64,000 nucleotides of DNA. Origin: Streptomyces xylophagus. GTDB lineage: Bacteria; Actinomycetota; Actinomycetes; Streptomycetales; Streptomycetaceae. The position numbers were made by a program, and so were the translations under genes. Position 1 is the stretch's first letter. The number at the start of each line of letters is the position of its first letter. Below are positions 35,106 to 44,539 of the stretch, in pieces. Location: contig NZ_JNWO01000007.1 in the NCBI RefSeq assembly GCF_000716435.1, forward strand, positions 496,001-560,000. Reading direction: 5' to 3'. The notes under the pieces were generated by a model. The model was not told the DNA's origin. It did no database searches and saw nothing but the letters and a program-made list of their open reading frames with translations.

Positions 35106-37961
35106 GTGGCATCCTCACATCGCTACCGGCGACCCCTCAGCACCCTGCTCGCCTCGGCCCTCGTGGCCATCGGCCTGACAGCCCTCCAAGGCGGCGCGCC
35201 CGCCGCAGCCGCACAGACCATCGGCGACCCCACGCCGGCCCAAGCCCTGCGCACCGTCGCGCAGTTCAAGGGCGAGTGGGATTCCCCGCCCACCACCTTG
35301 TCGAACGGCGAGACCGTCGACGCCCCGCTGATGGGCAACGGCGACGTCGGCGTCGCGGTCGGCGGCTCCATCGACGACCAGACCTTCTACCTGGGCAAGA
35401 ACGACTTCTTCTCCACCGCCACCAACGGCATCGAACCGCTCGGCCGGATCGTGCTGGCCGTCCCGGGGCTCAAGGGCTCCAGCTATCACGTCGTACAGAA
35501 CATTGCCCAGGCGCAGGTGGAGGGCACCTACACACTCGGCAACCAGACGCTCTCGTCCAGGAGTTGGGTCTCGGCCACCGGGAACCTGTTCGTCACCACC
35601 CTGCGGCTGTCCGGCTCGCGCACCCAGGACGCGACCGTCACCGTGCAGGACGGACTCGGGAAGACTCCGTCAACTTCCGCCAAGAACGCGGTACTTGACG
35701 CCGACGTACAGGCCGGCACCACCGACGCGCCGGGCAACCCGCACGCCCGTATCGCGACGAGCGTGCGCGGCACCACCGCGAGACCGTCGGGCAACCGCAT
35801 CAGCCTCACTCTCAAGCCCGGCACGACGTACACCCTCGCGGCAGCGATCCGGAGCAGCCACGACACGCCCGACTACCGTTCCGTCGCCCACGCGACGGCA
35901 GCCGCGCTCACCGACGGCGCGCTGTCCAAGCTGTACGCGGCCCACGAGTCCTGGTGGCGTGCGTACTGGTCCCGGTCGTTCGTGCAGATCCCCGACCAGG
36001 CCGTGGAGAAGAGCTGGTACGGCTCGCTCTACCTGCTCGGCTCCGTCTCGCGCGCCGGGAAGTACGCGCCGGGTCTGTGGGGCAACTGGCTCACCGGGAA
36101 CATGAATTGGTACGGCGACTACCACGCCAACTACAACTACGAAGCGGCGTTCTACCCGGCGCTGTCCACCAACCACGTTGCCCAGATGGGCTCTTACGAC
36201 GACCCGATCCTGGACTGGATGCCGAGAGGCAAGGCGAAGGCCGAGGCGGCCGGCTACAAGGGCGTCCTCTACCCCGTGGGCATCTCACCCAACGGCACCA
36301 GCGCCGCCGACGACTTGTACAACCAGAAGTCCGACGCGGTGAACTTCGCCAGCGACATGGTCATGAAGTACGAGTACACCCGCAGCGCCTCCTACGCGCG
36401 CAAGGTCCTCCCCTATCTCCAGCAGGTCGGTCTGTTCTGGCAGGACTACCTGACCTGGGACGCGACCACGGGCACGTACATCATCGAGAACGACGCGCCG
36501 CAGGAGGGCGGTGTCTACCCGCAGACCAACAGCATCCTCTCCCTCGGCCTGGTGCACCTGCTGTTCCAGGGCCTGATCGACATGAGCAAAGACCTGCACA
36601 TCAACTCCTCGCTCATCCCCGCCTGGCAGCACATCGACAGCCACCTCGCGCCGCTGCCCACGATGACGAGAAACGGCCAGACCGTCTTCCGGCAGACCTC
36701 CGAGGGCTCCGGCTGGGTCAGCGACGGCAACGACGTCGCCGTCCAGGCCGTCTACCCGGGCCTCCAAGTCGGCCTGAACAGCCCGGCCGACCTGCTCCAG
36801 ACCGCGCGCAACACCGTCGCGCAGCTCGACAACTGGCACAGCGACAACTCCCCGGCCACTCTGTACGCGGCCGCCGCGATGGTCGGCTACAACCCCAGCA
36901 CGCTGATGGAGGAGCTGCACGCGGAGGCCACGGCCTACTCGTACCCGAACATGGCGGTGCACCACTACGGCGGCGGCATCGAGAACCTCAACGTCACCAC
37001 CTCGGGCCTCGACGAGATGCTCCTCCAGTCCGCCCAGCACGACATCAAGGTCTTCCCGAACTGGCCCACCGACTCGAACGCCAAGTTCGGCGGCCTGCTC
37101 GCCTACGGCAACTTCGAGGTCTCCAGCAGCATCCGGAACAACGCGGTCGAGTACGTCCGGCTCACCAGCCGGTCCGGCGGAAACGTCACGGTCACCAACC
37201 CGTGGCCCGGCAAGAGCATGGAGTACTACGCGAACGGCGTCCACAAGGGAACCCTCTCCGGCACGACGATCAAGCTGAACACCTCGGTCGGCGAGACGAT
37301 CGACCTCGCTCCGGCCGGGACCGAACTGGCCACCGTCCACCACGAGTTGGCGCAACCGGCCGAGGCCGCGACGACCACATCACTCACCACCGGCTTCGAG
37401 ACCGGCCAGCCCCAGCCCACCTGGACCGACACCGTCGACAACATCGACACCAAGGGCGACGGCAACTACGGGATCACCGGCCTGTGCTGCGGCCTCACGG
37501 GTCCCCAGGCGGCCGTACGCACGGGCGAGCAGTCCCACACGGGCGACGCCTCGCTGATGTACTCGGGCTACGCCAACGGCGGTTCGTACGACCACGCGTA
37601 CCTGCAGGTCTACGGCTTCAACGGCGCCCCGCTCACCGTCCGCGCCGGCACGAGGCTGAGCTACTGGATCTTCCCGCAGTCCGCCGCCACCACTCCCTGG
37701 GTGTCCGCCGGCTCCGACGACAGCACCTGCGTCGCCGTCGACCTGATCTTCACCGACGGCAGCGCCCTGCGGGACTCGGGCGCCGGCACCCATCCGGCCG
37801 ACCAGTGCGGCCACCTCACACTCGACACGTGGAACCACGTCACCGTGGACCTCGGCGCGGTCAAGGCGGGGCAGTCGATCAGCAAGATCCTCGTCGGTTA
37901 CGACCGCCCGGGCGCCACGGGTGGCTATCGCGGCTACATCGACGACGTGAGCATCGGCTGA
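35106..37961 (+). CDS. Secreted GH95-like glycoside hydrolase with C-terminal carbohydrate-binding region
   Basis: A 951-residue protein with a Sec signal peptide (LLASALVAIGLTALQGGAPAAAA, cleavage near residue 36). N-terminal beta domain with APLMGNGDVGVAVGG and FYLGKNDFF, then an (alpha/alpha)6 barrel: TGNMNWYGDYHANYNYEAAFYP, ENDAPQEGGVYPQTNSILSLGLV, HHYGGGIENLNVTTSGLDEMLLQSAQ. These features match the layout of GH95 (alpha-L-fucosidase/galactosidase) relatives; the exact family is not certain. From about 763 a beta-rich region (FETGQPQPTWTDT; YWIFPQ; YRGYIDDVSIG) looks like a binding module. GTG start with AAAGG upstream. Confidence 0.78.
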   Translation: MASSHRYRRPLSTLLASALVAIGLTALQGGAPAAAAQTIGDPTPAQALRTVAQFKGEWDSPPTTLSNGETVDAPLMGNGDVGVAVGGSIDDQTFYLGKNDFFSTATNGIEPLGRIVLAVPGLKGSSYHVVQNIAQAQVEGTYTLGNQTLSSRSWVSATGNLFVTTLRLSGSRTQDATVTVQDGLGKTPSTSAKNAVLDADVQAGTTDAPGNPHARIATSVRGTTARPSGNRISLTLKPGTTYTLAAAIRSSHDTPDYRSVAHATAAALTDGALSKLYAAHESWWRAYWSRSFVQIPDQAVEKSWYGSLYLLGSVSRAGKYAPGLWGNWLTGNMNWYGDYHANYNYEAAFYPALSTNHVAQMGSYDDPILDWMPRGKAKAEAAGYKGVLYPVGISPNGTSAADDLYNQKSDAVNFASDMVMKYEYTRSASYARKVLPYLQQVGLFWQDYLTWDATTGTYIIENDAPQEGGVYPQTNSILSLGLVHLLFQGLIDMSKDLHINSSLIPAWQHIDSHLAPLPTMTRNGQTVFRQTSEGSGWVSDGNDVAVQAVYPGLQVGLNSPADLLQTARNTVAQLDNWHSDNSPATLYAAAAMVGYNPSTLMEELHAEATAYSYPNMAVHHYGGGIENLNVTTSGLDEMLLQSAQHDIKVFPNWPTDSNAKFGGLLAYGNFEVSSSIRNNAVEYVRLTSRSGGNVTVTNPWPGKSMEYYANGVHKGTLSGTTIKLNTSVGETIDLAPAGTELATVHHELAQPAEAATTTSLTTGFETGQPQPTWTDTVDNIDTKGDGNYGITGLCCGLTGPQAAVRTGEQSHTGDASLMYSGYANGGSYDHAYLQVYGFNGAPLTVRAGTRLSYWIFPQSAATTPWVSAGSDDSTCVAVDLIFTDGSALRDSGAGTHPADQCGHLTLDTWNHVTVDLGAVKAGQSISKILVGYDRPGATGGYRGYIDDVSIG

Positions 37962-38008
37962 CACGGGAGTCCGGCGGCCCGTCCGCGAAGTCGTCGAGGG
38001 GCACTCTC

Positions 38009-38320
38009 TCACCGGTCGGCACGGGCGTCGTACGCCAACAGGGCCACCTGGGTACGGTTGTTGAGGCCGAGTGCCCTCAGCAGTCGGGGGACGTGGGCCA
38101 TCACGGTGGCGACGCTCATGTGGAGGGCGGCGGCGATCTCCTGGTTGGTGAGACCGTCGGCGAGGGCCTCGGCGACCGCCCGTTCCCGCTCGGTGAGAGC
38201 CGCCAGCGCGGCACGCGCGCGCTCGCGGCGGGCGGGCGCGGGGTCGTCGGCGACGAAGTCGAACAGGCGGCGGGCCGCCGCCGGGGACAGCACAGGCTCG
38301 CCGGTCGCGACGCTGTGGCA
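38009..38320 (-). pseudogene. Remnant of a NarL/LuxR-type response regulator (C-terminal part)
   Basis: Intact LuxR-type DNA-binding domain, TERERAVAEALADGLTNQEIA then LHMSVATVMAHVPRLLRALGL, preceded by VATGEPVLSPAAARRLFDF as in NarL-type regulators just after the receiver domain. Upstream of about 38320 homology stops abruptly and the strand enters a GH3 fragment in the other orientation. The receiver domain and start are gone. Confidence 0.78.
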
Positions 38321-38340
38321 CGGCCCCCGCCGCACCCGGC

Positions 38341-39051
38341 CGGGCCGCCGCCTCGCTGTTCCACTACCCGGCGCAGACGCCCAACGTCGTTGGTCTGGAA
38401 GGCAGTTCGGTCGAGAGCGGCGAACGCGCCCTGCGCCGGACGCACTTGCCCCCTCGGCGGGCCGGATTCGGAGCGGAGGGCGCACTGATGACGCCGGCCT
38501 GCCAGTCGACGATCGACGGCGTCCCGACGCACGGTTCGCGGTTCCCGCTCACCGAGGTGCTGCGCGGCGAACCGGGCTTCACCGGCGTGCTGATCGCCGA
38601 GGGCGGCGACCTCACCACCCTGGTCACCGAGGGCCTCGCCGAGAACCAGCGGCAGGCCGGGGCGCCGCCCCTGGCCGCCGGCGTGGACGTGGGCATCACC
38701 TGGGAGGACGCCTATCTCGACGAGCTGTCCGCGGCCGTGCGCGACGGCGACGTCCCGGAACGGCTGGTCGACCGGTCGGTGGGCCGGGTCCTGAACCTGA
38801 AGTCCCGGCTGGCCTGTTCGACCGGTCCCGCGCCGACCCGAACCACGCCGAGGCGACCGTGCACTGCCCGGCCCACCAGGCGGTGTCGCTGCACGCCGCG
38901 CGCGAGTCGATCGTGCTGCTGAAGAACAGCGGAGGCGTGCTGCCGCCGGGACCGGCCGTCCGCCGGCTCGCGGTGATCGGCCCGAACGCCGACGATGTGG
39001 CCGACCTGCTGGGCGATCGAGCTCACCGCGCGGCTGGAAGTGACGGAATGA
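38341..39051 (+). pseudogene. Remnant of a GH3 glycosidase (frameshift and deletions)
   Basis: Fragments of a GH3 beta-glycosidase in order: SLFHYPAQTPNVVG; STIDGVPTHGSRFPLTEVLRGEPGFTGVLIAEGGD; LVDRSVGRVLNLKSRL. A one-base loss near 38810 shifts the frame; homology continues as GLFDRSRADPNHAEATVH, AARESIVLLKNSGGVLPP and LAVIGPNADDVADLLGD. A jump near 39010 then leads to IELTARLEVTE and stop, the normal end of the Fn3-like domain. The nucleophile Asp of the usual SDW is missing (AEGGD). N-terminus absent. Not functional. Confidence 0.82.
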
Positions 39052-39063
39052 GAGGAACCACTG

Positions 39064-40050
39064 TCACGAGGGCGGAACTTCCACCGCCTGTGCGGCTGCC
39101 GTGTCGAGGTCCAGCCATGCCTCCTCGGTCAGATCGGTGGCGGCCCAGCGGGCGGCGGACACGACCTCCTCAGGGGTACGGAAACCCGCGACCACGCAGG
39201 CCACTCCGGGGTCGCGCAGCGGGAACCGCAGGGCGGCGTGCGGGAGTTCGGTGCCGTGTCGGCGGGACACCTCGGCGAGAAGCCGCGCTCGACGCAGCGC
39301 CGATTCCGGGGCGGGGCCGTAGTCGAAGGTGGCGTCACTCGCGGGCCGGGGACGGCTGAGCAGACCGGAGTTGAACGGAGCGGCGGCCACCACCGCGACC
39401 CCACGTGCGGCGCACGCGTCCAGCAAGGGGCGAGCGGTGCGGTCGAGAAGGGTCCAGCGCCCGGCCACCATCACGGCGTCGACCTCCGCCTCCGCGACGA
39501 TGCGCAGCAACGGGGCGACCGTGTTCATGCCGACGCCGACGGCACCGATGACACCTTGGTCGCGCAGCGCGATCAACGCCGGCAGGGCATGGTCGAGGGC
39601 GGCGTCCAGGTGATCGTCGGGATCATGGACGTAGACGATGTCCACACGGTCCAGTCTCAGGCGGTCCAGGCTGCCTTCCAGGCTTCGCAGTACGCCGTCC
39701 CGTGAGTAGTCGGGGCGGCGGATCAGCGTGTCGGGGACGGCGAAGCCTCCTGCGGTCAGGTCGGATCCGGTGGGTGCCGGGTGGGGCTCCAGCAGGCGGC
39801 CGACCTTGGTGGAGACGGCGAACTCCGCCCGTGGACGGTGCGCGAGGGCATCGCCGAGCCTCCGTTCGGACAGTCCGAGGCCGTAGTGCGGGGCGGTGTC
39901 GTAGTAACGCACCCCCACGTCCCAGGCGGCCTCGAGGGTGGCCTGTGCCTGCCGGTCGCCGATCGGGCTGTGGAGGTTGCCGAGGGGAGCGGCGCCGAAT
40001 CCCAGCGCGCTGACCTGGACGCTCGTACGACCGAGTGGGCGTGCCCTCAC
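39064..40050 (-). CDS. Aldo/keto reductase, L-fucose / D-threo-aldose 1-dehydrogenase type
   Basis: A 328-residue AKR. N-terminus RPLGRTSVQVSALGFGAAPLGNL, active site YYDTAPHYGLGLSERRLGDAL (Asp, Tyr), STKVGRLL (Lys), DIVYVHDPDDH (His). These stretches and MNTVAPLLRIVAEAEVDAVMVAGRWTLL fit the D-threo-aldose/L-fucose dehydrogenase group, which oxidises L-fucose or D-arabinose to the lactone. GTG start at 40050 with GGGAA upstream. Lies between GH95-like and GH141-like glycosidases, compatible with fucose use. Confidence 0.83.
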   Translation of the reverse strand: MRARPLGRTSVQVSALGFGAAPLGNLHSPIGDRQAQATLEAAWDVGVRYYDTAPHYGLGLSERRLGDALAHRPRAEFAVSTKVGRLLEPHPAPTGSDLTAGGFAVPDTLIRRPDYSRDGVLRSLEGSLDRLRLDRVDIVYVHDPDDHLDAALDHALPALIALRDQGVIGAVGVGMNTVAPLLRIVAEAEVDAVMVAGRWTLLDRTARPLLDACAARGVAVVAAAPFNSGLLSRPRPASDATFDYGPAPESALRRARLLAEVSRRHGTELPHAALRFPLRDPGVACVVAGFRTPEEVVSAARWAATDLTEEAWLDLDTAAAQAVEVPPS

Positions 40051-40311
40051 GAGATTCCCGCTTCCACGGCCCTCGCCGCATAGAGAAGGATCTGCTTCAT
40101 CTGGCAGGCAGGACCCTAAGGATGGGATCCATTTCACGCAACACCCTGATGGATATGCATAGTTAATGACGCTTTATCAGGATCTACGCATGGCTCCCGA
40201 CCGAGATCTGTCCGATCTCTTCCCAACTCACAGCGGCAGTGCCATATTGGCCACGGAAATGAACCTGATTCATTCGTGGCACAAGATTCGTGGCGCAAGA
40301 GGGGATTCGCC
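40051..40311. promoter_or_regulatory. Intergenic control region between aldose dehydrogenase and FCD regulator
   Basis: 261 bases, AT-richer than the surroundings around 40130-40200. Contains CCTGAT (near 40144) and ATCAGG (near 40178) as widely spaced complementary elements around TGCATAGTTAATGACG. I see no clear operator dyad; divergent promoters are expected here. The AGAGGGGA ribosome site of the regulator is at its end. Confidence 0.4.
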
Positions 40312-41073
40312 TTGGGCGACTCAACACCGGCCTACCGTCCGGGATATGAACTGGTCGCGGAGCAACTGCTGGAGTACATCGCCCAGCAGAACCTGCGGCC
40401 CGGCGACCGTCTCCCCACCGAACAGGGCCTGGCCGAGATCCTGGGAGCATCCCGCAACGTCACCCGCGAGGCCGTGAAGGTGCTGGCCGCGATCGGCCGG
40501 CTCCAAGTGCGGCGCGGTGCGGGCATCTTCGTCGCGGCCTCGGTCGGCGGACTGCTGGACGACGAGTTCTCGCACTTCCGGCCGACCGGCATGGAAGACG
40601 TCCGCATGCTCCTGGACTACCGCAAGGTGATCGAGTCGGAGACAGCACGCCGTGCCGCCTCCCACGCCACCCCGATCGAGGTCCGGGCCATCCGGGAGAG
40701 CGCGGAGAGCTCCTTGACCGCGGCCACGATGAACGACGTGGACACCTTCGCCAAGGCGGACGCGGCGTTCCACGACGCGGTGGGCGCCGCCTCGCACAAC
40801 GTGTTCCTGAGGGCGAGCGTCGCCGGTGTGCGGCGTCTGGCGTCCCAGTCCGACGTGCTGCTCTTCCACGGTGACGTGCCCGGATCGCTGGAAGTCGCCG
40901 CGCATCAGCATGTGGCCATAGCGGAGGCGGTCGCCGCGGGGGCGGCCGATCTCGCGGAGCGGCTGATGGTGGAGCACATCGCCACCACCCAGAGCCAGTT
41001 CGAGAACAAGATTCGCGACCGGCTGTTCAGTCCCGGGGCTCAACCGCCCTCCCCGGAGGCCCCGGCCTCCTGA
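40312..41073 (+). CDS. GntR-family regulator with FCD domain (FadR subfamily)
   Basis: A 253-residue regulator: winged helix YELVAEQLLEYIAQQNLRPG with LGASRNVTREAVKVLAAIGRL, then an all-helical FCD ligand domain (LLDYRKVIESETARRAA; AKADAAFHDAVGAASHN; HQHVAIAEAVAAG), with the Asp and His metal-site residues typical of FadR-type sensors of sugar acids. TTG at 40312 is preferred because AGAGGGGA lies six bases upstream; a GTG at 40276 lacks one. Probably controls the second carbohydrate locus and/or the aldose dehydrogenase; a sugar-acid effector would suit the enolase-type enzyme at 44540. Confidence 0.87.
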   Translation: MGDSTPAYRPGYELVAEQLLEYIAQQNLRPGDRLPTEQGLAEILGASRNVTREAVKVLAAIGRLQVRRGAGIFVAASVGGLLDDEFSHFRPTGMEDVRMLLDYRKVIESETARRAASHATPIEVRAIRESAESSLTAATMNDVDTFAKADAAFHDAVGAASHNVFLRASVAGVRRLASQSDVLLFHGDVPGSLEVAAHQHVAIAEAVAAGAADLAERLMVEHIATTQSQFENKIRDRLFSPGAQPPSPEAPAS

Positions 41074-41122
41074 ACCGGCCGACCCCGCATGTGCCGCGGC
41101 ACAGCGATCGGGCCGCCCGACG

Positions 41123-41159
41123 CCCTGCAAGTCCCGGTGGACGACCGGGACTTGCGGGG
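41123..41159. terminator. Long 16-bp hairpin between regulator and secreted glycosidase
   Basis: GCAAGTCCCGGT (41127-41138) pairs perfectly with ACCGGGACTTGC (41144-41155) around a GGACG loop; three more GC pairs and one G-T extend the stem to 41123 and 41159. It probably ends transcription of the regulator gene, though an operator role is possible. Confidence 0.7.
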
Positions 41160-41188
41160 ATCAACCTCCCTCAGGCGATTGGATACGT

Positions 41189-44100
41189 GTGTCTCATCCG
41201 TCTGCGCGCAGGGGCGCCTTCGTGCCGCTGCGAAGAAGTTTGACGGCCGCCTTCTCGGTGGCCACGGTGGCAGCCCTGCTGACTGCCCTGCCGGCCCAGG
41301 CGGCTCCCCGGTCGCCGGACCTCGATGTCTATGTCTCTCCGACCGGCCGGGACGTGGGCTCCGGCACCGCCGCACACCCCTTCAAGACCCTCGACCACGC
41401 ACGGGACTACGTGCGCGACGTCAAACAGAAGGCCAAGGGCGACATCCATGTCCGGCTCCTGTCCGGCACCTACCAACTGAGCCGCACCTTCGCCCTGACC
41501 GCCCGGGACTCCGGCCGCGACGGACACCGGATCGTCTACGAGGCCGCCCCCGGCGCACACCCGGTGATCAGCGGGGGCAAGCAGGTCACCGGCTGGACCC
41601 CGGCCGACTCGGCGGGGAAGGTCTACAAGGCCAAGGTGGGCGACATCGACACCCGCCAGCTGTATGTGGACGGCGAGTTGGAGACCCGGGCCCGCAGCGG
41701 CAAGAACCCCTCGGGCTTCAGCCAGACGTCCACCGGTTACGCCTTCACTGACTCCAGTCTCAACGCCTACAAGCGTCCCTCGGACCTGGAGGTCGTCAGC
41801 TCCTGGGGCTGGAAGCTGATGCGCTGCCCCGTGCAGTCGATCGCCGACAACAAGATGACGATGCAGCAGCCGTGTTGGCACAACGCCCATCTCCAGCAGG
41901 GCCAGGAGATCCAGAACCCGACCTGGCTGGAGAACGCCCGCGAACTGCTGGACACGCCCGGTGAGTGGTACCTGGACAAGGGCGCGGGCGAGATCTACTA
42001 CATGCCCAAGTCCGGCCAGAATCTCGCCACTTCGACCGTCACCGTGCCGCTGGTGCAGGACCTGGTGGACCTCAACGGCACCAGGACCGCCCCGGTCAGC
42101 AACGTGTCGTTCCAGGGCATCGCCTTCTCCTACTCCACCTGGCTCGCGCCCAGTTCGTCCGAAGGCCTCATCGAGGGCCAGGCCGGTTTCCGGATGGTCG
42201 GCAACGACCCGGACTTCGACGCGACCCGCCTGAAGTGGCAGAAGACTCCGGGTGCCGTCAACGTCAACTACGGCCACGGCATCGGCTTCGAGGGCAACAC
42301 CTTCACCCATCTCGGCGCGGTCGGGCTGAACTTGAACACCGGCACGCAGGGCACCGACATCACGGGCAACGTCTTCCGCCAGATCGCCGCAACCGGCATC
42401 CAGATCGGCGGAGTTGAGGTAATCGACGCCCACCCCGACGACCCCCGGGACATCACCAAGGACACCCAGGTCGCCAACAACGTGGTCACCAAGGTCGCCG
42501 ACCAGTACAACGGCTCCATCGGCATCCTGGCCGGCTACACCGACCACACCACCATCACCCACAACAAGGTCTACGACCTGCCCTACACCGGCATCTCCGT
42601 CGGCTGGGGCTGGGGCCTCACCGACCAGGGCGGCGACACCAACTACCCCGGGAATCTGGGCGTTCCGATCTGGGACACCCCCACGACCAGCCGCGACACC
42701 GAGGTCACGGACAACGAGATCTCCGACATCATGAAGTCGCAGGCCGACGGCGGCGCCATCTACACGCTGAGCTCCAACCCCGGCGGTGTGGTGTCCGGCA
42801 ACTACATCCACGGCACGCCACCGCCCGCCTACGGCGCGATCTACCACGACGAAGGCAGCCGGTACTGGACGAACACCGGCAACGCCCTGTGCGACGTCGC
42901 CTACCAGTGGCTGTTCCTCAACCACGGCATGGACATCGACGCCACCGGCAACTTCACCACCCAGCCCGCCTTCTCCACCCAGGCCAACAGCACGGGCAGC
43001 ACCGTCAGCGGCAACACCACCGTGGCTTCCTGCGCCCAACTGCCGGCCTCCATCGTCAACAACGCGGGCCTGCAGCCGAGTTACCGTCACCTCGACCCGG
43101 GTCCCACCATCACCGACCACCAGGCACCCAGCACGCCCGGCACGCCGAGCGCGGTCACCGACTTCCCGACGATCGCGGACCTCACCTGGGCCGCGTCCAC
43201 CGACGACACCGCCGTCACCGGCTACTCCGTCTACCGCGACGGCAAGCTGGTCAGCGCCACCGGCAACACCACGGTGCGCCTCCCGGGCCTGACCGCCGGG
43301 CAGACGTACACCTTCAAGATCACCGCCCGCGACGCCGCCGGCAACGAGTCCCAGCCCAGCCAGGCGCTCAAGGTCACCATGCCGTCCGGCTCCGACCTCG
43401 CTCTCAAGAAGCCGATCACCGCCTCGTCGTACTCGGAGGCCAACACCCCGGAGAAGGCGGTCGACGGCGACCTCTCCACCCGCTGGGCGCAGGGCCTCGG
43501 CCTGCCCGACCCGTCCTGGATCCAGGTCGATCTCGGGGCGTCGTACGACGTGAACGGCGCGATCACGACCTTCGAGAAGGCCAGCGGCTACAAGTACCGC
43601 ATCGAGGTCTCCCCCGACGAGGTCCACTGGAAGACCCTCGCGGACCGCACCGCCGCGAACACCACGGCGGCGACCGACTACGCCCACACGGACACCCCGG
43701 TCGCGGGCCGTTTCGTACGCTTGACCGTCACCGGCTCCAGCTGGAACGGCGGCAGCATCTACGACTTCCAGGTCTACGGCACTCCCAGAATCGTCACGGA
43801 CCACACGGCCCCGACCGCTCCCGGGCAGCCCACGGTCAAGCCGCTGCTGCCGAGCCTGGTCGATGTCAGCTGGCCGGCCGCGACCGATGACACCGGCGTG
43901 ACCAGCTACGTCGTCTACCAGGACGGCAAGCGGATCGGTGTCACCGACGCCACGACCCTGCGGGTCTCCGGCCTGACCGCCGACACGCAGTACTCCTTCA
44001 CCGTCGTGGCACGCGACGAGGCGCTGAACACCTCCGACCCCAGCAAGGCAGCTGTCGTCACCACGCCGGCCGACAACGACCTGGCCCTGAACAAGCCGGT

Positions 44101-44476
44101 CATCGCCTCGTCGGCGTACGACGCGGACCACGCGCCCGAGAAGGCGGTCGACGGTAATCCCTCCACCCGCTGGGCACAGGGCGCTGGCCTGCCCGATCCG
44201 TCCTGGATCCGGGTCGACCTGGGCAAGGACACCGCAGTCTCCAGCGTGGTGACCACCTTCGAGTTGTCCGGCGGCTACAAGTACCGCCTGGAGTACTCCA
44301 CCGACGGCACGACCTGGTCCGTGTTCGAGGACCACACCTCCGCCGCCACCTCGTCGTCGACCGTCTACTCCTTCGCCGACACCCCCGTCACCGCACGCTA
44401 CTTGCGCCTGACCGTCACCGGTTCCAGCGGGAACGGCGGCAGCATCTACGCGCTCCAGGCGTACGGCGGCTTCTGA
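41189..44476 (+). CDS. Secreted parallel beta-helix glycosidase (GH141-like) with two Fn3-F5/8C modules
   Basis: A 1095-residue secreted enzyme; signal peptide ends near ALPAQA-APRS. Residues 45-640 form a right-handed beta-helix: DVYVSPTGRDVGSGTAAHPF, RLLSGTYQLSRTFALTARDSG, HPVISGGKQVTGW, RQLYVDGELETRAR, as in GH141-like enzymes (known activities include alpha-L-fucosidase and xylanase). Then two copies of Fn3 (about 646-735; 873-964) plus F5/8 type C/CBM32-like (737-870; 965-1095), almost identical in NTPEKAVDGDLSTRWAQGLG and HAPEKAVDGNPSTRWAQGAG. The GTG at 41189 lacks a good ribosome site; GTG 41222, preceded by AGGGG, is a likely alternative that keeps the signal peptide. Confidence 0.82.
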   Translation: MSHPSARRGAFVPLRRSLTAAFSVATVAALLTALPAQAAPRSPDLDVYVSPTGRDVGSGTAAHPFKTLDHARDYVRDVKQKAKGDIHVRLLSGTYQLSRTFALTARDSGRDGHRIVYEAAPGAHPVISGGKQVTGWTPADSAGKVYKAKVGDIDTRQLYVDGELETRARSGKNPSGFSQTSTGYAFTDSSLNAYKRPSDLEVVSSWGWKLMRCPVQSIADNKMTMQQPCWHNAHLQQGQEIQNPTWLENARELLDTPGEWYLDKGAGEIYYMPKSGQNLATSTVTVPLVQDLVDLNGTRTAPVSNVSFQGIAFSYSTWLAPSSSEGLIEGQAGFRMVGNDPDFDATRLKWQKTPGAVNVNYGHGIGFEGNTFTHLGAVGLNLNTGTQGTDITGNVFRQIAATGIQIGGVEVIDAHPDDPRDITKDTQVANNVVTKVADQYNGSIGILAGYTDHTTITHNKVYDLPYTGISVGWGWGLTDQGGDTNYPGNLGVPIWDTPTTSRDTEVTDNEISDIMKSQADGGAIYTLSSNPGGVVSGNYIHGTPPPAYGAIYHDEGSRYWTNTGNALCDVAYQWLFLNHGMDIDATGNFTTQPAFSTQANSTGSTVSGNTTVASCAQLPASIVNNAGLQPSYRHLDPGPTITDHQAPSTPGTPSAVTDFPTIADLTWAASTDDTAVTGYSVYRDGKLVSATGNTTVRLPGLTAGQTYTFKITARDAAGNESQPSQALKVTMPSGSDLALKKPITASSYSEANTPEKAVDGDLSTRWAQGLGLPDPSWIQVDLGASYDVNGAITTFEKASGYKYRIEVSPDEVHWKTLADRTAANTTAATDYAHTDTPVAGRFVRLTVTGSSWNGGSIYDFQVYGTPRIVTDHTAPTAPGQPTVKPLLPSLVDVSWPAATDDTGVTSYVVYQDGKRIGVTDATTLRVSGLTADTQYSFTVVARDEALNTSDPSKAAVVTTPADNDLALNKPVIASSAYDADHAPEKAVDGNPSTRWAQGAGLPDPSWIRVDLGKDTAVSSVVTTFELSGGYKYRLEYSTDGTTWSVFEDHTSAATSSSTVYSFADTPVTARYLRLTVTGSSGNGGSIYALQAYGGF

Positions 44477-44495
44477 GCACCCCGCTTCTCAGCCA

Positions 44496-44503
44496 AAACG
44501 TTT
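44496..44503. promoter_or_regulatory. AAACGTTT palindrome upstream of the enolase-type gene
   Basis: Eight-base dyad AAACGTTT in the 63-base gap between glycosidase and enolase-type gene, the kind of CG-centred core that LacI-family operators have. Short, so weak evidence. Confidence 0.3.
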
Positions 44504-44539
44504 CCCTTGCAGGTCTCCCTACAGAAGACGAAAGCCAGG

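Noticed and set aside
38446..38922. Independent small gene inside the GH3 remnant
   Set aside because: Its sequence is the middle of a GH3 glycosidase up to the frameshift; the last 30 residues are out-of-frame translation.
41171..44335. Very long minus-strand open frame opposite the beta-helix glycosidase (similar ones at 3625-5727 and 60063-63032)
   Set aside because: Typical GC-rich antisense shadow: low-complexity Val/Gly/Asp/Arg composition, no domains, and a well-supported gene on the other strand.
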